Shown one piece after another: positions 25,847-34,382 of a DNA stretch of 41,943 bases. The DNA is from Lachnospiraceae bacterium. GTDB taxonomy: Bacteria > Bacillota > Clostridia > Lachnospirales > Lachnospiraceae. How positions within the stretch are numbered: position 1 is the first letter of the stretch; each line of letters opens with the position of its first letter. The stretch is taken from contig JAGBEO010000023.1 in NCBI GenBank assembly GCA_017936885.1, forward strand, positions 1-41,943, in the 5' to 3' direction. The position numbers and the translations under genes were made by a program. The notes beneath the pieces are model-generated. The model had not been told where the DNA came from. It saw only the letters and a program-made list of their open reading frames with translations, and made no database searches.

Positions 25847-25931
25847 GGAAGAACGCCCACGGCGTTCTTCCGGGAATGACTTAGTTATACTTAGACTGTG
25901 TTCTTTACAGTCTTAGTATAACTTCATTCCC
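25847..25931. repeat. Two adjacent long hairpins between subtilase and lspA
   Basis: 25847-25871 is a perfect hairpin (11-bp arms GGAAGAACGCC/GGCGTTCTTCC, loop CAC). 25872-25931 is a 60-bp inverted repeat whose arms (GGGAATGA..AGTTATACT.AGACTGT) match except for a 3-base bulge and one mismatch. The pair begins 3 bases after the subtilase stop. No T-tract follows on either strand, so a simple terminator is unlikely. It could be a small mobile repeat (MITE/REP-like) or a processing or structural RNA. Confidence 0.6.
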
Positions 25932-25934
25932 TAT

Positions 25935-27620
25935 TTAAAGGCGTGCCAGCGTCTCAAATGTCCCCGAAATATTCAGCTTACCATACCCCCAGCGGTTATC
26001 GGGATACATAATGCCTTCTTCCCGGACAGCCCCGCGGATAAAGTACCTCTTAATCGTCCGCGTCTCTACCAGAAACGCATTGCCCTCCACAATAGACCAC
26101 TCCATAAACTGTGCAATACAGCCTGCCGCCAGCGCTGCTGCCATACTGGAGCCGGTGCTCTCTCCAAGTGCCGTAGATACCTGTACGCCGGGTGCCGCAA
26201 ATTCCGGCTTTACCCTGTTATCCCTGGCAAATCCTCTGCCTGATTCCGGGAACCAATTTCCGTTAAACCCGTTATATGCGGAAACCGTAATTACTTTTTC
26301 CGCATTGGACGGCTCCGTCAGCGTCACATCCGGACTGGGTTCTAAGAACTCCACTTCCCCATCCAGAAACTCCGTGATCGGAAGCCACATATGGAAAAGC
26401 CCCGAAGTGCTTATCCTCGTGTTTTCCCTTTGTGAAACAATAATCCGCCAGATACCCGGAGTAGGATTCACAAAACGGAAAAAGACAAGTTCCTCGCCCG
26501 ATTCCCTTTCTACCAGAATCGCACTGACATAAATTACTGTCTTATCAAACACAAAAGAAAAAGGTCTGTCAAAGCCGCTCCTGAAATCAATCACGGCCGT
26601 ACGTTCCCCGCCGGGCGTCTGTACGATCAGATTATAGCTGTCCAGAGTGCTGTTCCACATTTCCATGCAGAACCCCGTAACCCCCTCAGCCACACGCACT
26701 TCCACCTGCTGCGGCACCGTATCCATGAAATGATGTCTTTTATCGCCTTCATTGCCGCCGCACACAATCACTGCCCTGCTTCTCTTAGCAGCTATGGAAT
26801 TCAGATACGAACCAAGCGGCGAACCTCCCGTATGGTTTCCCAGATTGGTTCCCATTCCAAGCACGATCACCACAGGACGTTCAAATACAATCGCCATCTG
26901 ATCCAGATACTTTACCGCTTCCATAATATCATTTTCCTGATAAGCAATGGCATCCCCGGCTACCAGATAGTAATCCCGCAGATATTGTTTTGCTTCTTTC
27001 AGCTTAACCACAGCAATATCTGCCTGAGGCGCAGCCCCCCGGAAAGTCAGTCCCATGTCCAGTACGCTGCCTGCCGCAGCAGATGCCATCGCCGTCCCAT
27101 GCCCGTTTTCATCGAAAGAGGGGACAATATCTAAGGGGTTCTCTGCCCGAAGCGCCCTGTTAATATCCTCCCGGGTATACTCCGTTCCGAAATCAAATCC
27201 GTCGGGCGGTGTTCCGCTTTGAATCGTCTGATCCCATATGGAAACAATTCTGCTGTTTCCTTCTTCATCTAAAAACGCATCCGCCTGATACCGGATTCCC
27301 GTATCAATAAAGCCGATAATAACGCCCCTGCCCTGCAGGGACAATGGCGGTCCCTGAATTCTGATATTTCCCATCGCTGTCAGATTTTCACTGTGAAAGG
27401 TCTGCATCAGACCATACAGCTTCGGAATCGCCGCATAACCATAATTTCCGATCGCAAGCGGCGGTGCTTCGCTCCTTCTTACATAGGCAAATCCATATTC
27501 TTCATTCAGCGTCCGAAAGCAAAAAGGGTGATTTACCTGTTCCAGAAAACGCTCCGGCAAGGTGTAATCCGCAATAATATCCGCATAATCATTGGATAAA
27601 ATTTCTTCTCTACAAGGCAT
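25935..27620 (-). CDS. S8 subtilisin-like protease (Csp-like)
   Basis: A 561-residue subtilase. The catalytic triad is Asp106 (GFIDTGI), His174 (ENGHGTAMAS) and the Ser of STGSSMAAA near residue 500. A large insertion between His and Ser (about residues 285-440, including a jelly-roll-like stretch with FDRPFSFVF and GIWRIIV) matches the Csp/CspB-like group of clostridia, which includes spore germination proteases. There is no signal peptide; the ~90-residue N-terminal part looks like a prodomain (PFCFRTLNEEYGFAYV). GGAAGGAA lies upstream of the ATG. The germination role is an inference from the family only. Confidence 0.85.
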   Translation of the reverse strand: MPCREEILSNDYADIIADYTLPERFLEQVNHPFCFRTLNEEYGFAYVRRSEAPPLAIGNYGYAAIPKLYGLMQTFHSENLTAMGNIRIQGPPLSLQGRGVIIGFIDTGIRYQADAFLDEEGNSRIVSIWDQTIQSGTPPDGFDFGTEYTREDINRALRAENPLDIVPSFDENGHGTAMASAAAGSVLDMGLTFRGAAPQADIAVVKLKEAKQYLRDYYLVAGDAIAYQENDIMEAVKYLDQMAIVFERPVVIVLGMGTNLGNHTGGSPLGSYLNSIAAKRSRAVIVCGGNEGDKRHHFMDTVPQQVEVRVAEGVTGFCMEMWNSTLDSYNLIVQTPGGERTAVIDFRSGFDRPFSFVFDKTVIYVSAILVERESGEELVFFRFVNPTPGIWRIIVSQRENTRISTSGLFHMWLPITEFLDGEVEFLEPSPDVTLTEPSNAEKVITVSAYNGFNGNWFPESGRGFARDNRVKPEFAAPGVQVSTALGESTGSSMAAALAAGCIAQFMEWSIVEGNAFLVETRTIKRYFIRGAVREEGIMYPDNRWGYGKLNISGTFETLARL

Positions 27621-27694
27621 TGCATATCATTCCTTCCACAAAAGGCTCACTTTATGATATGCTTTTTCCTTAATTCTGCTTTTGCATATATTCT

Positions 27695-29404
27695 CTAATA
27701 AGCATCCTGTCCGATCACTTTTAAGGAATCCGGATTTTCTGCCAGACTGCTTCTGATATCAATAATCGGCCCTCCGGTTCCCTCGATATATTCTCTCGTA
27801 ATCGTAATTCTGCCGATATTATCATCCTTGGGAATCTCGTACATAATATCCAGCATAAATTCCTCAATGATGGCACGCAGTGCACGCGCTCCGGTATCTT
27901 TCTCAAGCGCCTTCTCAGCGATTGCCTCTAGAGCCCCTTCGTCAAATTCCAGCTTGACCTCATCTAACTCCAGCAGCTTCTGATATTGTTTCAGGATCGC
28001 ATTGCGCGGCTCACTTAAGATTTTGACCATCATTTCCTTACTCAAACCTTCCAGCGTGAAGATAATAGGCAGACGGCCGATAAACTCAGGTATCATACCG
28101 AACTTCTTAATATCCTCCACGGTCACACGGCTTAAGATATTTTTTTCTTTATCGTACTTATCTTTCAATTCCGCATTATAGCCGATCGAAGTCTTCTTGT
28201 TTAACCGCTGTTTGATGATGTCCTCCAAGTCAGGGAAGGCCCCGCCGCATATAAAAAGAATGTTTCTGGTATTAACAGTCGCAAGAGGTACCATGGCATT
28301 CTTGGAATTGGCACCTACGGGGACTTCCACCTCCGCACCCTCCAAAAGCTTTAACATGCCCTGCTGCACCGATTCTCCGCTGACATCTCTGGAGGTGGTA
28401 TTCTTCTTCTTGGCAATCTTATCAATCTCATCAATAAAGATGATACCCTTCTCCGCTCTCTCCACATCATTATCGGCAGCCGCAAGCAGCTTGGAAACCA
28501 CGCTCTCAATATCATCACCGATATAGCCCGCCTCTGTCAAAGAGGTAGCATCCGTGATCGCAAGCGGCACATCCAAAAGACGCGCCAGTGTTTTCACCAA
28601 ATAGGTCTTTCCGCAGCCGGTAGGCCCGATCATCAGCATATTGGATTTCTCTATCTCAATCTCGTCCATGGTGCCTGTAGCAACCCGCTTGTAATGATTA
28701 TAAACCGCTACGGACATCACCTTCTTGGCATGTTCCTGTCCCACTACATAATCATCCAGCTTTGCCTTGATCTTATGCGGCGGCATAATATTCTTAATAT
28801 CAATCACAGGCGCTGCATTCTCCGCCTTTTTCTTTTTCTTCAGCTTCTGCTTGTTGGGAATTCCGCCGTCCCCCTGCAGATCCGCAAGATTAACAAAACT
28901 GATATTCGGAAACCCCTTACCGTTATTGAAATCGTTCATACCCGGCTGGTTCAGCATACCCTGATAGTCGAACTGGCTGACCGTATCCATAGTCTTATGC
29001 ATACAGTCATCACAGACACAGATATGATTCGGCAGACGGAACATCTTACCTGTCTTGCTCTCCGGCCTGCGGCAGATAAAGCAGACATCTTCATAATCAC
29101 TGCCGTTCTCCTCATCCTCCGATACCGTCACACACTCATCAGGCTCCGTATCCTTGCTTTTTGCCGCTTCTGCATCCGTCTCTTCCGGATTTGCTGCCTC
29201 TGCCTGTTCCTCTTCTGTTTTATCCCGTTTTTGTGACATACCTGTCACTTTTTTCTCTGTTTCCTGTGCTTCCGTTCCATGTTCCGTCTTTTGGCGGCGA
29301 AGGGCCTCTCTCTGTTCTTCTCCGTCCTCCAATTCCCGAAAATCCCAATTCTTCGTTTCTTTGTTATCCTCTGTATTTATGTCATCATACTTGTCGTCAT
29401 ACAT
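27695..29404 (-). CDS. ClpX-like AAA+ unfoldase with extended N-terminus
   Basis: A 569-residue ClpX relative, about 150 longer than ClpX. Residues 1-105 are a Glu/Lys-rich low-complexity region. A zinc-binding domain follows (C108-x2-C111 ... C131-x2-C134), then a ~60-residue linker with a Lys cluster (about 187-193), then the AAA+ core: Walker A GPTGCGKT (260-267), pore loop GYIGDD, Walker B IIFIDEID, and sensor GARALRAIIEE. The ClpP-binding loop reads IGY rather than IGF. It probably unfolds proteins, possibly for ClpP. It has its own promoter (29471-29499). The ribosome binding site is weak and the start at 29404 is less certain. Confidence 0.85.
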   Translation of the reverse strand: MYDDKYDDINTEDNKETKNWDFRELEDGEEQREALRRQKTEHGTEAQETEKKVTGMSQKRDKTEEEQAEAANPEETDAEAAKSKDTEPDECVTVSEDEENGSDYEDVCFICRRPESKTGKMFRLPNHICVCDDCMHKTMDTVSQFDYQGMLNQPGMNDFNNGKGFPNISFVNLADLQGDGGIPNKQKLKKKKKAENAAPVIDIKNIMPPHKIKAKLDDYVVGQEHAKKVMSVAVYNHYKRVATGTMDEIEIEKSNMLMIGPTGCGKTYLVKTLARLLDVPLAITDATSLTEAGYIGDDIESVVSKLLAAADNDVERAEKGIIFIDEIDKIAKKKNTTSRDVSGESVQQGMLKLLEGAEVEVPVGANSKNAMVPLATVNTRNILFICGGAFPDLEDIIKQRLNKKTSIGYNAELKDKYDKEKNILSRVTVEDIKKFGMIPEFIGRLPIIFTLEGLSKEMMVKILSEPRNAILKQYQKLLELDEVKLEFDEGALEAIAEKALEKDTGARALRAIIEEFMLDIMYEIPKDDNIGRITITREYIEGTGGPIIDIRSSLAENPDSLKVIGQDAY

Positions 29405-29470
29405 AATCCGTCAATCCATACCTTTCTGACATATATGTCATTTAATTTTCTCATCCTTCACACTAATCAT

Positions 29471-29499
29471 AGTATAAAAAGTGCATCCCCACAAGTAAA
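29471..29499 (-). promoter_or_regulatory. Promoter of the ClpX-like gene
   Basis: On the minus strand TTTACT (29494-29499), a 17-base spacer and TATACT (29471-29476) lie about 67 bases before the start codon. No CtsR- or CIRCE-type heat-shock operator was recognised nearby. Confidence 0.6.
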
Positions 29500-29601
29500 C
29501 ATTTTCTAAAATGAAACAGACCCCTGGAAATGCCGGTATTTAGTGAGATACTTTCGAACCTGATATTGCTACGTTTAGAACGTTCTTGCAATAAACAGGA
29601 G

Positions 29602-29625
29602 AAAGGCGGCCTTTCGACCGCCTTT
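29602..29625. terminator. Terminator-like hairpin after htrA
   Basis: AAAGGCGG and CCGCCTTT form a perfect 8-bp stem around CCTTTCGA. It lies downstream of the HtrA stop on the minus strand and is followed there by TTTCTCC, a modest T-tract. Confidence 0.55.
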
Positions 29626-29682
29626 ACCGTTATATTTTCATATAATAATCCACTTTTAGACTAATACACTGTTCTTATCGGC

Positions 29683-31158
29683 TTACTGTACCTTATTGCC
29701 CAGTGTCAGCTCTACCGTCTTCTCGCGGTATCCGCCTTCGCCTACTGTCATGACGGTAACCTCTACCGTCTGTCCCTTGGCATAGAATTCCAACTCTTTC
29801 TGCAGCGTATCCATGGAAGTAATCTTATCACCGTCAAATACCGTGATAATATCCCCCTTCTGTAATCCTGCCGCCTCCGCCGCCGTGCCTTCATATACCT
29901 GTGCGATATAGACGCCTTCGGGCATGCCGTAAGCTTCCGAAACTTCCGCTGTCACGCTGATGCCGGAGATACCCAGATAGCCTCTCTCGTCCTCAGCCAC
30001 TTTATTTTTCGTCTCTTTTAACATAAGATCCGCTATAATCGGGCTTGCTGCCGAAATCGGAATAGCATATCCCATGCCTTCAATGGCACTGCCGCCGATC
30101 TTATTGGAATTAATGCCGATTACCTCTCCTTTGACATTTAAAAGGGCACCGCCGGAATTACCCGGATTAATCGCTGCATCTGTCTGAATAAAGGTTCCGC
30201 TGGAGCCATCAGACAAATCAATACTTCTGTTAAGCGCACTGATGACGCCAAGTGTTACGGATTGTCCGTATCCAAGGGAGTTCCCGATGGCAATCGCCGG
30301 CTCTCCTACTACCAGGGAATCCGAATCGCCCAGTGTGGCAACCGCGATCTGCTCTAAGGTATCCTTTTCTATCTGATCAATCGGCACTGCAATAACCGCC
30401 AGATCCATATCCGCGTCAGTACCTTTTACGGAGGCCTCTGCCTCACTGCTTTCTACAAACTGAACCGTCAGCTTATCCGCGCCTTCAATAACATGATAAT
30501 TCGTAACAATCAAAAGCTCTGTATCATTCTGACCTACGATAATGCCGGAACCGCTGGATTCTCCATCACTGGAAATGGATTGTCCGTAAAAGGACATGGT
30601 TTCCGTATAATGATTGTTAATGGCTACGATGGAAGGCATTACATTATCTACCACCTCAGATACATCAGATACCACTGTTGTCACGGTCTCTGTCTTCTGA
30701 ATACCGGATGCCGTCTGCTGTGTCTCGTCCGCATCCTCTGCCACTACGGTTTCGGATTGTGCCAGCACTTCTTCTGCCTCAGTATCTGCACTGCTCTCTA
30801 CTGTCTGCGTATCGGCACGGTCCAGCATACCAGTAGCAGCTTCCACAATATACAGCCCAAGTCCTGCAAACAATCCGAAGAACAATCCCAATGACACGGC
30901 AAGCACTGCTTTCTTGAGATAACCACCGCCTTTGTGCGGCTTCTTCTCCTTCGGTTTCTTCTGGTTCATCTGTGTGTAATCATTAGGATAAGTATTCCCA
31001 TACTGATAATTTCCCGTGTTATTTTGATAGTTCGTATAACCCGTGTATGGATTCTGTGCGTTGTTCTGATAAGTCTGCGCACTGTTTTCACCTGTTGTCT
31101 GTGTGCCTGTATTGTTATGATTTTGATAATCGTTTGGATAATTATTATGATCGTACAT
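29683..31158 (-). CDS. htrA: HtrA/DegP-like serine protease with PDZ domain
   Basis: A 491-residue protein. Residues 1-65 are an Asn/Tyr/Gln-rich low-complexity cytoplasmic tail. A basic patch and one membrane segment follow (about 80-108), then an extracellular linker (110-160), a trypsin-like domain with His (VTNYHVI), Asp (DADMDLAVI) and Ser (NPGNSGGAL), and a C-terminal PDZ domain (GYLGISGISV ... AAEAAGLQKGDIITVFDG). This is the usual HtrA layout of Gram-positive bacteria, degrading misfolded proteins outside the membrane. A strong AAAGGAG precedes the ATG. CssR control is known for some homologues, but no site was recognised here. Confidence 0.92.
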   Translation of the reverse strand: MYDHNNYPNDYQNHNNTGTQTTGENSAQTYQNNAQNPYTGYTNYQNNTGNYQYGNTYPNDYTQMNQKKPKEKKPHKGGGYLKKAVLAVSLGLFFGLFAGLGLYIVEAATGMLDRADTQTVESSADTEAEEVLAQSETVVAEDADETQQTASGIQKTETVTTVVSDVSEVVDNVMPSIVAINNHYTETMSFYGQSISSDGESSGSGIIVGQNDTELLIVTNYHVIEGADKLTVQFVESSEAEASVKGTDADMDLAVIAVPIDQIEKDTLEQIAVATLGDSDSLVVGEPAIAIGNSLGYGQSVTLGVISALNRSIDLSDGSSGTFIQTDAAINPGNSGGALLNVKGEVIGINSNKIGGSAIEGMGYAIPISAASPIIADLMLKETKNKVAEDERGYLGISGISVTAEVSEAYGMPEGVYIAQVYEGTAAEAAGLQKGDIITVFDGDKITSMDTLQKELEFYAKGQTVEVTVMTVGEGGYREKTVELTLGNKVQ

Positions 31159-31288
31159 AAGCTTTACTCCTTTCCCTTTCGCTGATGTGATCAGTATAGC
31201 TGTTAATTGTGTTTAAACTGTGACAGCTTTTTATCAATTTTGTGTTTTTGCATCTGCACCTGATCTTCTGCTTTTGACCTATGAAAAA

Positions 31289-31327
31289 AGTATCCTGTAT
31301 TAACTTTTATGTTTCATACAGGATACT
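31289..31327 (-). terminator. Intrinsic terminator of glmS
   Basis: AGTATCCTGTAT and ATACAGGATACT form a perfect 12-bp stem with a 15-base loop. On the minus strand it ends in TTTTTTC. It lies 49 bases after the glmS stop codon. Confidence 0.9.
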
Positions 31328-31375
31328 AACAGCTTCAAATCATTCGGAAAATCTTCCATATACGGATTATTTCAT

Positions 31376-33202
31376 CTATTCTACAGTGACAGATTTCGCC
31401 AGATTTCTCGGTTTATCCACATCGCATCCTTTTCCTACGGATACATAATAACCGAATAACTGCAGCGGAATGATGGCCAGTGAATTGGCAAAATACGGGT
31501 TTGTTTCCGGAATATAGATGACGTAATCCGCCGCCTTCTCAATTTCCTTATTCTCTTCACAGGTTACCGCCAGCACGAATGCGCCTCTTGCCTTCACCTC
31601 AACCATATTGCTGATCGTCTTCGCATACAACTCCGGCTGGGTAGATACTGCCGCTACCAATGTCCCTTCTTCGATCAGGGAAATCGTACCATGCTTTAAT
31701 TCCCCTGCCGCATAGGCTTCCGAATGGATATAGGAAATTTCCTTTAGTTTCAAGGAACCTTCCAGGGAGATTGCATAATCGATACCTCTTCCGATAAAGA
31801 AGACATCTTTGGCACCAATATAGCGGTTAGCGAATTTCTGTATCTTATTCTTATTATTTAACAAAAGCTCAATCTGATCCGGCAGACATTTCAAATCACC
31901 CAGTAAAGCGGTAAAGGTATCCGTGTCAATCTCACCTTTGACCCTGCCAAGCTTCATAGCTAACAGATACAGTGCAATCAACTGTGCACTGTAAGCTTTG
32001 GTTGTAGCAACCGCAATCTCCGGGCCTGCCCAAGTATACATTACGTTATCCGCTTCTCTTGCTATGGAACTGCCCACCACGTTGACAATGCCCAGCACTT
32101 TAAATCCCCGCGCCTGAGATTCTCTCAAAGCTGCCAGCGTATCTGCCGTCTCACCTGACTGGCTGATCACCACTACCATAGCTCCCTCTTCCAGAATAGG
32201 ATTACGGTAACGGAATTCAGATGCCAGGTCTACTTCCACAGGAACCCGCGCCAACCCTTCAATCACATATTTTCCTGTCATACCGGCATGATAAGCGGAG
32301 CCGCATGCAACGATATGAATCTTCTTGATGGCCTTTAATTCTTCATCGGTCATATTCAGCTCTTCGATCACAATATCGTTATCCTTGATACGGGGCATCA
32401 GGGTATCTGTCACAGTCTTTGGCTGTTCGTACATCTCTTTTAACATGAAATGCTCATAGCCTGCCTTCTCAGCCGCATTGGCATCCCATTCAATGGTTAC
32501 GGGCGTCTTCTTGATTTCTTCTTCATCTACCGTATAGAAATGCATGTGATCCGCACGCAGCCGCACCACTTCCTGATTATCCACATAATAGACTTTCCTC
32601 GTATATTTCAGGATCGCCGGTACATCGGAAGCAATAAAGCAGCCATCCTCATTCTGCCCCACAATCAGCGGAGAATCTTTTCTGGCGGCAAAAATCTGAT
32701 CCGGGCAGTCTGCAAAAAGAATTCCCAGTGCGTAGGAGCCCTCCACTCGGTGAAGCACCTTGGTGATTGCCTCTAAAGGATTGCCTTTATAATAATAATC
32801 CAATAAATGTGCCAATACCTCGGTATCAGTCTCGGACACGAACTGATATCCTTTATCGGTAAGCATCTTCCGAAGCTGGATATAATTCTCAATGATACCG
32901 TTATGTACCACCGTAATCGTCTCTGCCGCATTAAAATGAGGATGCGCGTTGGTATCGCTCGGCACGCCATGGGTCGCCCACCTGGTATGTCCGATACCGC
33001 ATACGCCGGGCATCGTCTCACCGCCGTGGGTCAGATTCTCCAATACTTTTAATCTTCCCACTGATTTCGTGATATTAATCTTCTCACCGTCATAGATTGC
33101 CATACCGGCCGAATCATAACCACGGTACTCTAATTTCGATAATCCGTCTAAAATAATGGGGGCTGCCTGTTTGGTTCCTATATACCCTACGATTCCACAC
33201 AT
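31376..33202 (-). CDS. glmS: Glutamine-fructose-6-phosphate aminotransferase
   Basis: A 608-residue full-length GlmS. The N-terminus, MCGIVGYIG, exposes the catalytic Cys after Met removal. The glutaminase domain has EYRGYDSAG, GHTRWATHG and NGIIENY. Two SIS domains follow (VACGSAYHAG, SQSGETADTL, then GRGIDYAISLEGSLKLKEISYIHSEAYAAGELKHG), with the terminal KSVTVE. It makes glucosamine-6-phosphate for UDP-GlcNAc and wall synthesis. It starts 49 bp after the upstream glycosyltransferase, with a good AGGAGG site. That gap is too short for a glmS ribozyme, unlike in many Firmicutes. Confidence 0.97.
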   Translation of the reverse strand: MCGIVGYIGTKQAAPIILDGLSKLEYRGYDSAGMAIYDGEKINITKSVGRLKVLENLTHGGETMPGVCGIGHTRWATHGVPSDTNAHPHFNAAETITVVHNGIIENYIQLRKMLTDKGYQFVSETDTEVLAHLLDYYYKGNPLEAITKVLHRVEGSYALGILFADCPDQIFAARKDSPLIVGQNEDGCFIASDVPAILKYTRKVYYVDNQEVVRLRADHMHFYTVDEEEIKKTPVTIEWDANAAEKAGYEHFMLKEMYEQPKTVTDTLMPRIKDNDIVIEELNMTDEELKAIKKIHIVACGSAYHAGMTGKYVIEGLARVPVEVDLASEFRYRNPILEEGAMVVVISQSGETADTLAALRESQARGFKVLGIVNVVGSSIAREADNVMYTWAGPEIAVATTKAYSAQLIALYLLAMKLGRVKGEIDTDTFTALLGDLKCLPDQIELLLNNKNKIQKFANRYIGAKDVFFIGRGIDYAISLEGSLKLKEISYIHSEAYAAGELKHGTISLIEEGTLVAAVSTQPELYAKTISNMVEVKARGAFVLAVTCEENKEIEKAADYVIYIPETNPYFANSLAIIPLQLFGYYVSVGKGCDVDKPRNLAKSVTVE

Positions 33203-33251
33203 GTTCTTAGTCCTCCTGTTTTTCTATATCCCTGTTTACTTTACTTCTTAG

Positions 33252-34268
33252 TTATCTGACAGTTCTGTCAGCAATCTCCTGTTCAGAGCGCCCATACCCT
33301 TTCGTTGCATCAATCCTGCTGCCGGCTTTGATCAGATTATCCTGTCCCCAGTATTCTTTATTGGACGACAGAGCAACCACCAGCTTCTTCGGTATCTTAC
33401 GATAATTCTTACCCAGCAGATAGCCCATATATTTAAATCCGCTCTGACAGATCACATGAGGTATCTCTCTCTTCTGTCCCTGCTCCTTAAGATAGGCTAT
33501 GGTCTGCCGCACCAGTCGTATTCCTTCTGACTCCGATGGGTATCCGGCGAACACTTCCGGATGATCCGCCTGGGAAACACCCAGATCAAAATTCCTATGG
33601 AATTGCTCTTTATTCGTATAATTATGAGAATGATAGACCCGTGCATCTGCCGCATAGGCAATCCCGTATCCGACTTCCACCGCTTTCGCCGCATAAATCA
33701 TGTCTTCATTAAATATCGTATGTTTGACAAATCCGCCTAATTCATCGAAAATCTTCCTGTTATAAGCGGCACAAACGTTGGAACAAAAAAACGTCTTAAT
33801 GCCCAATGTTTCCAGATCGTCCTTCGTCTTAATACAGGACTGCTCAGGATAGTTAAAGCTTCTGGTAAATTTCTCCACAAAACTGCTCTCTTCATGCGGC
33901 ATCTGTCTGGCATATGCCACGGCAGCTTTCCCGCTGCGTATCGGCTCAAGCAGCTTCTCCACCATATATTCGTCAGCAGGTAAGGCATCTTGCGTCATCA
34001 TGATAAAATAGTCGGCATTCGAATATTTCACACCACGGTTTCTTGTTCTGCCGTGATCAAATTCTCTTTTCGATATGTGCTTCACTACGATGTTATGATA
34101 ATCCTTTTGATAAGAAGCACCATAAAGCAACCGATCAAAGTATTTCTGCTCTGTATTCATAACGATAATCTGACCAACCGGCACACTCTGATGCTCCAGT
34201 CTTCCGATTAATGTTACAAACTTTTGGTCCGGCTTATAGGCGGGGATGATAATATCTACTTTATCCAC
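33252..34268 (-). CDS. GT2 glycosyltransferase (rhamnosyltransferase-like)
   Basis: A 338-residue GT-A fold enzyme: VDIIIPAYKPDQKF at the N-terminus, GRTRNRGVKYSNADYFIMMTQDALP around the usual nucleotide-sugar and metal region, then FCSNVCAAYNRKIFDELGGF and FNEDMIYAAKAVEVGYGIAYAADARVYHSHNYT. The pattern follows RfbF-type rhamnosyltransferases, but donor and acceptor cannot be fixed. There is no membrane segment. It is followed 49 bp later by glmS on the same strand and separated from the LCP gene by a terminator. Confidence 0.85.
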   Translation of the reverse strand: MDKVDIIIPAYKPDQKFVTLIGRLEHQSVPVGQIIVMNTEQKYFDRLLYGASYQKDYHNIVVKHISKREFDHGRTRNRGVKYSNADYFIMMTQDALPADEYMVEKLLEPIRSGKAAVAYARQMPHEESSFVEKFTRSFNYPEQSCIKTKDDLETLGIKTFFCSNVCAAYNRKIFDELGGFVKHTIFNEDMIYAAKAVEVGYGIAYAADARVYHSHNYTNKEQFHRNFDLGVSQADHPEVFAGYPSESEGIRLVRQTIAYLKEQGQKREIPHVICQSGFKYMGYLLGKNYRKIPKKLVVALSSNKEYWGQDNLIKAGSRIDATKGYGRSEQEIADRTVR

Positions 34269-34339
34269 GCTGTTTTCCTCCGTTTATGTTTGCTGCGGCG
34301 AAACCGCCAGATTCCGCCCAATCACTCTCTTATTATATA

Positions 34340-34366
34340 AAAGGGGCCTGCAAAACAAGCCCCTTT
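34340..34366 (-). terminator. Intrinsic terminator of the LCP gene
   Basis: AAAGGGGC and GCCCCTTT form an 8-bp stem around an 11-base loop, with TTTTATAT following on the minus strand, 16 bases past the LCP stop codon. Confidence 0.8.
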
Positions 34367-34382
34367 GCTCTTTATTTTTTCA

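Noticed and set aside
29480-29640. Possible 6S RNA between htrA and the ClpX-like gene
   Set aside because: It has a stem and terminator, but the long central bubble and overall 6S layout could not be traced.
33203-33251. glmS ribozyme, often found before glmS in Firmicutes
   Set aside because: Only 49 bp separate glmS from the previous gene, too short for the ribozyme, and no conserved core was seen.
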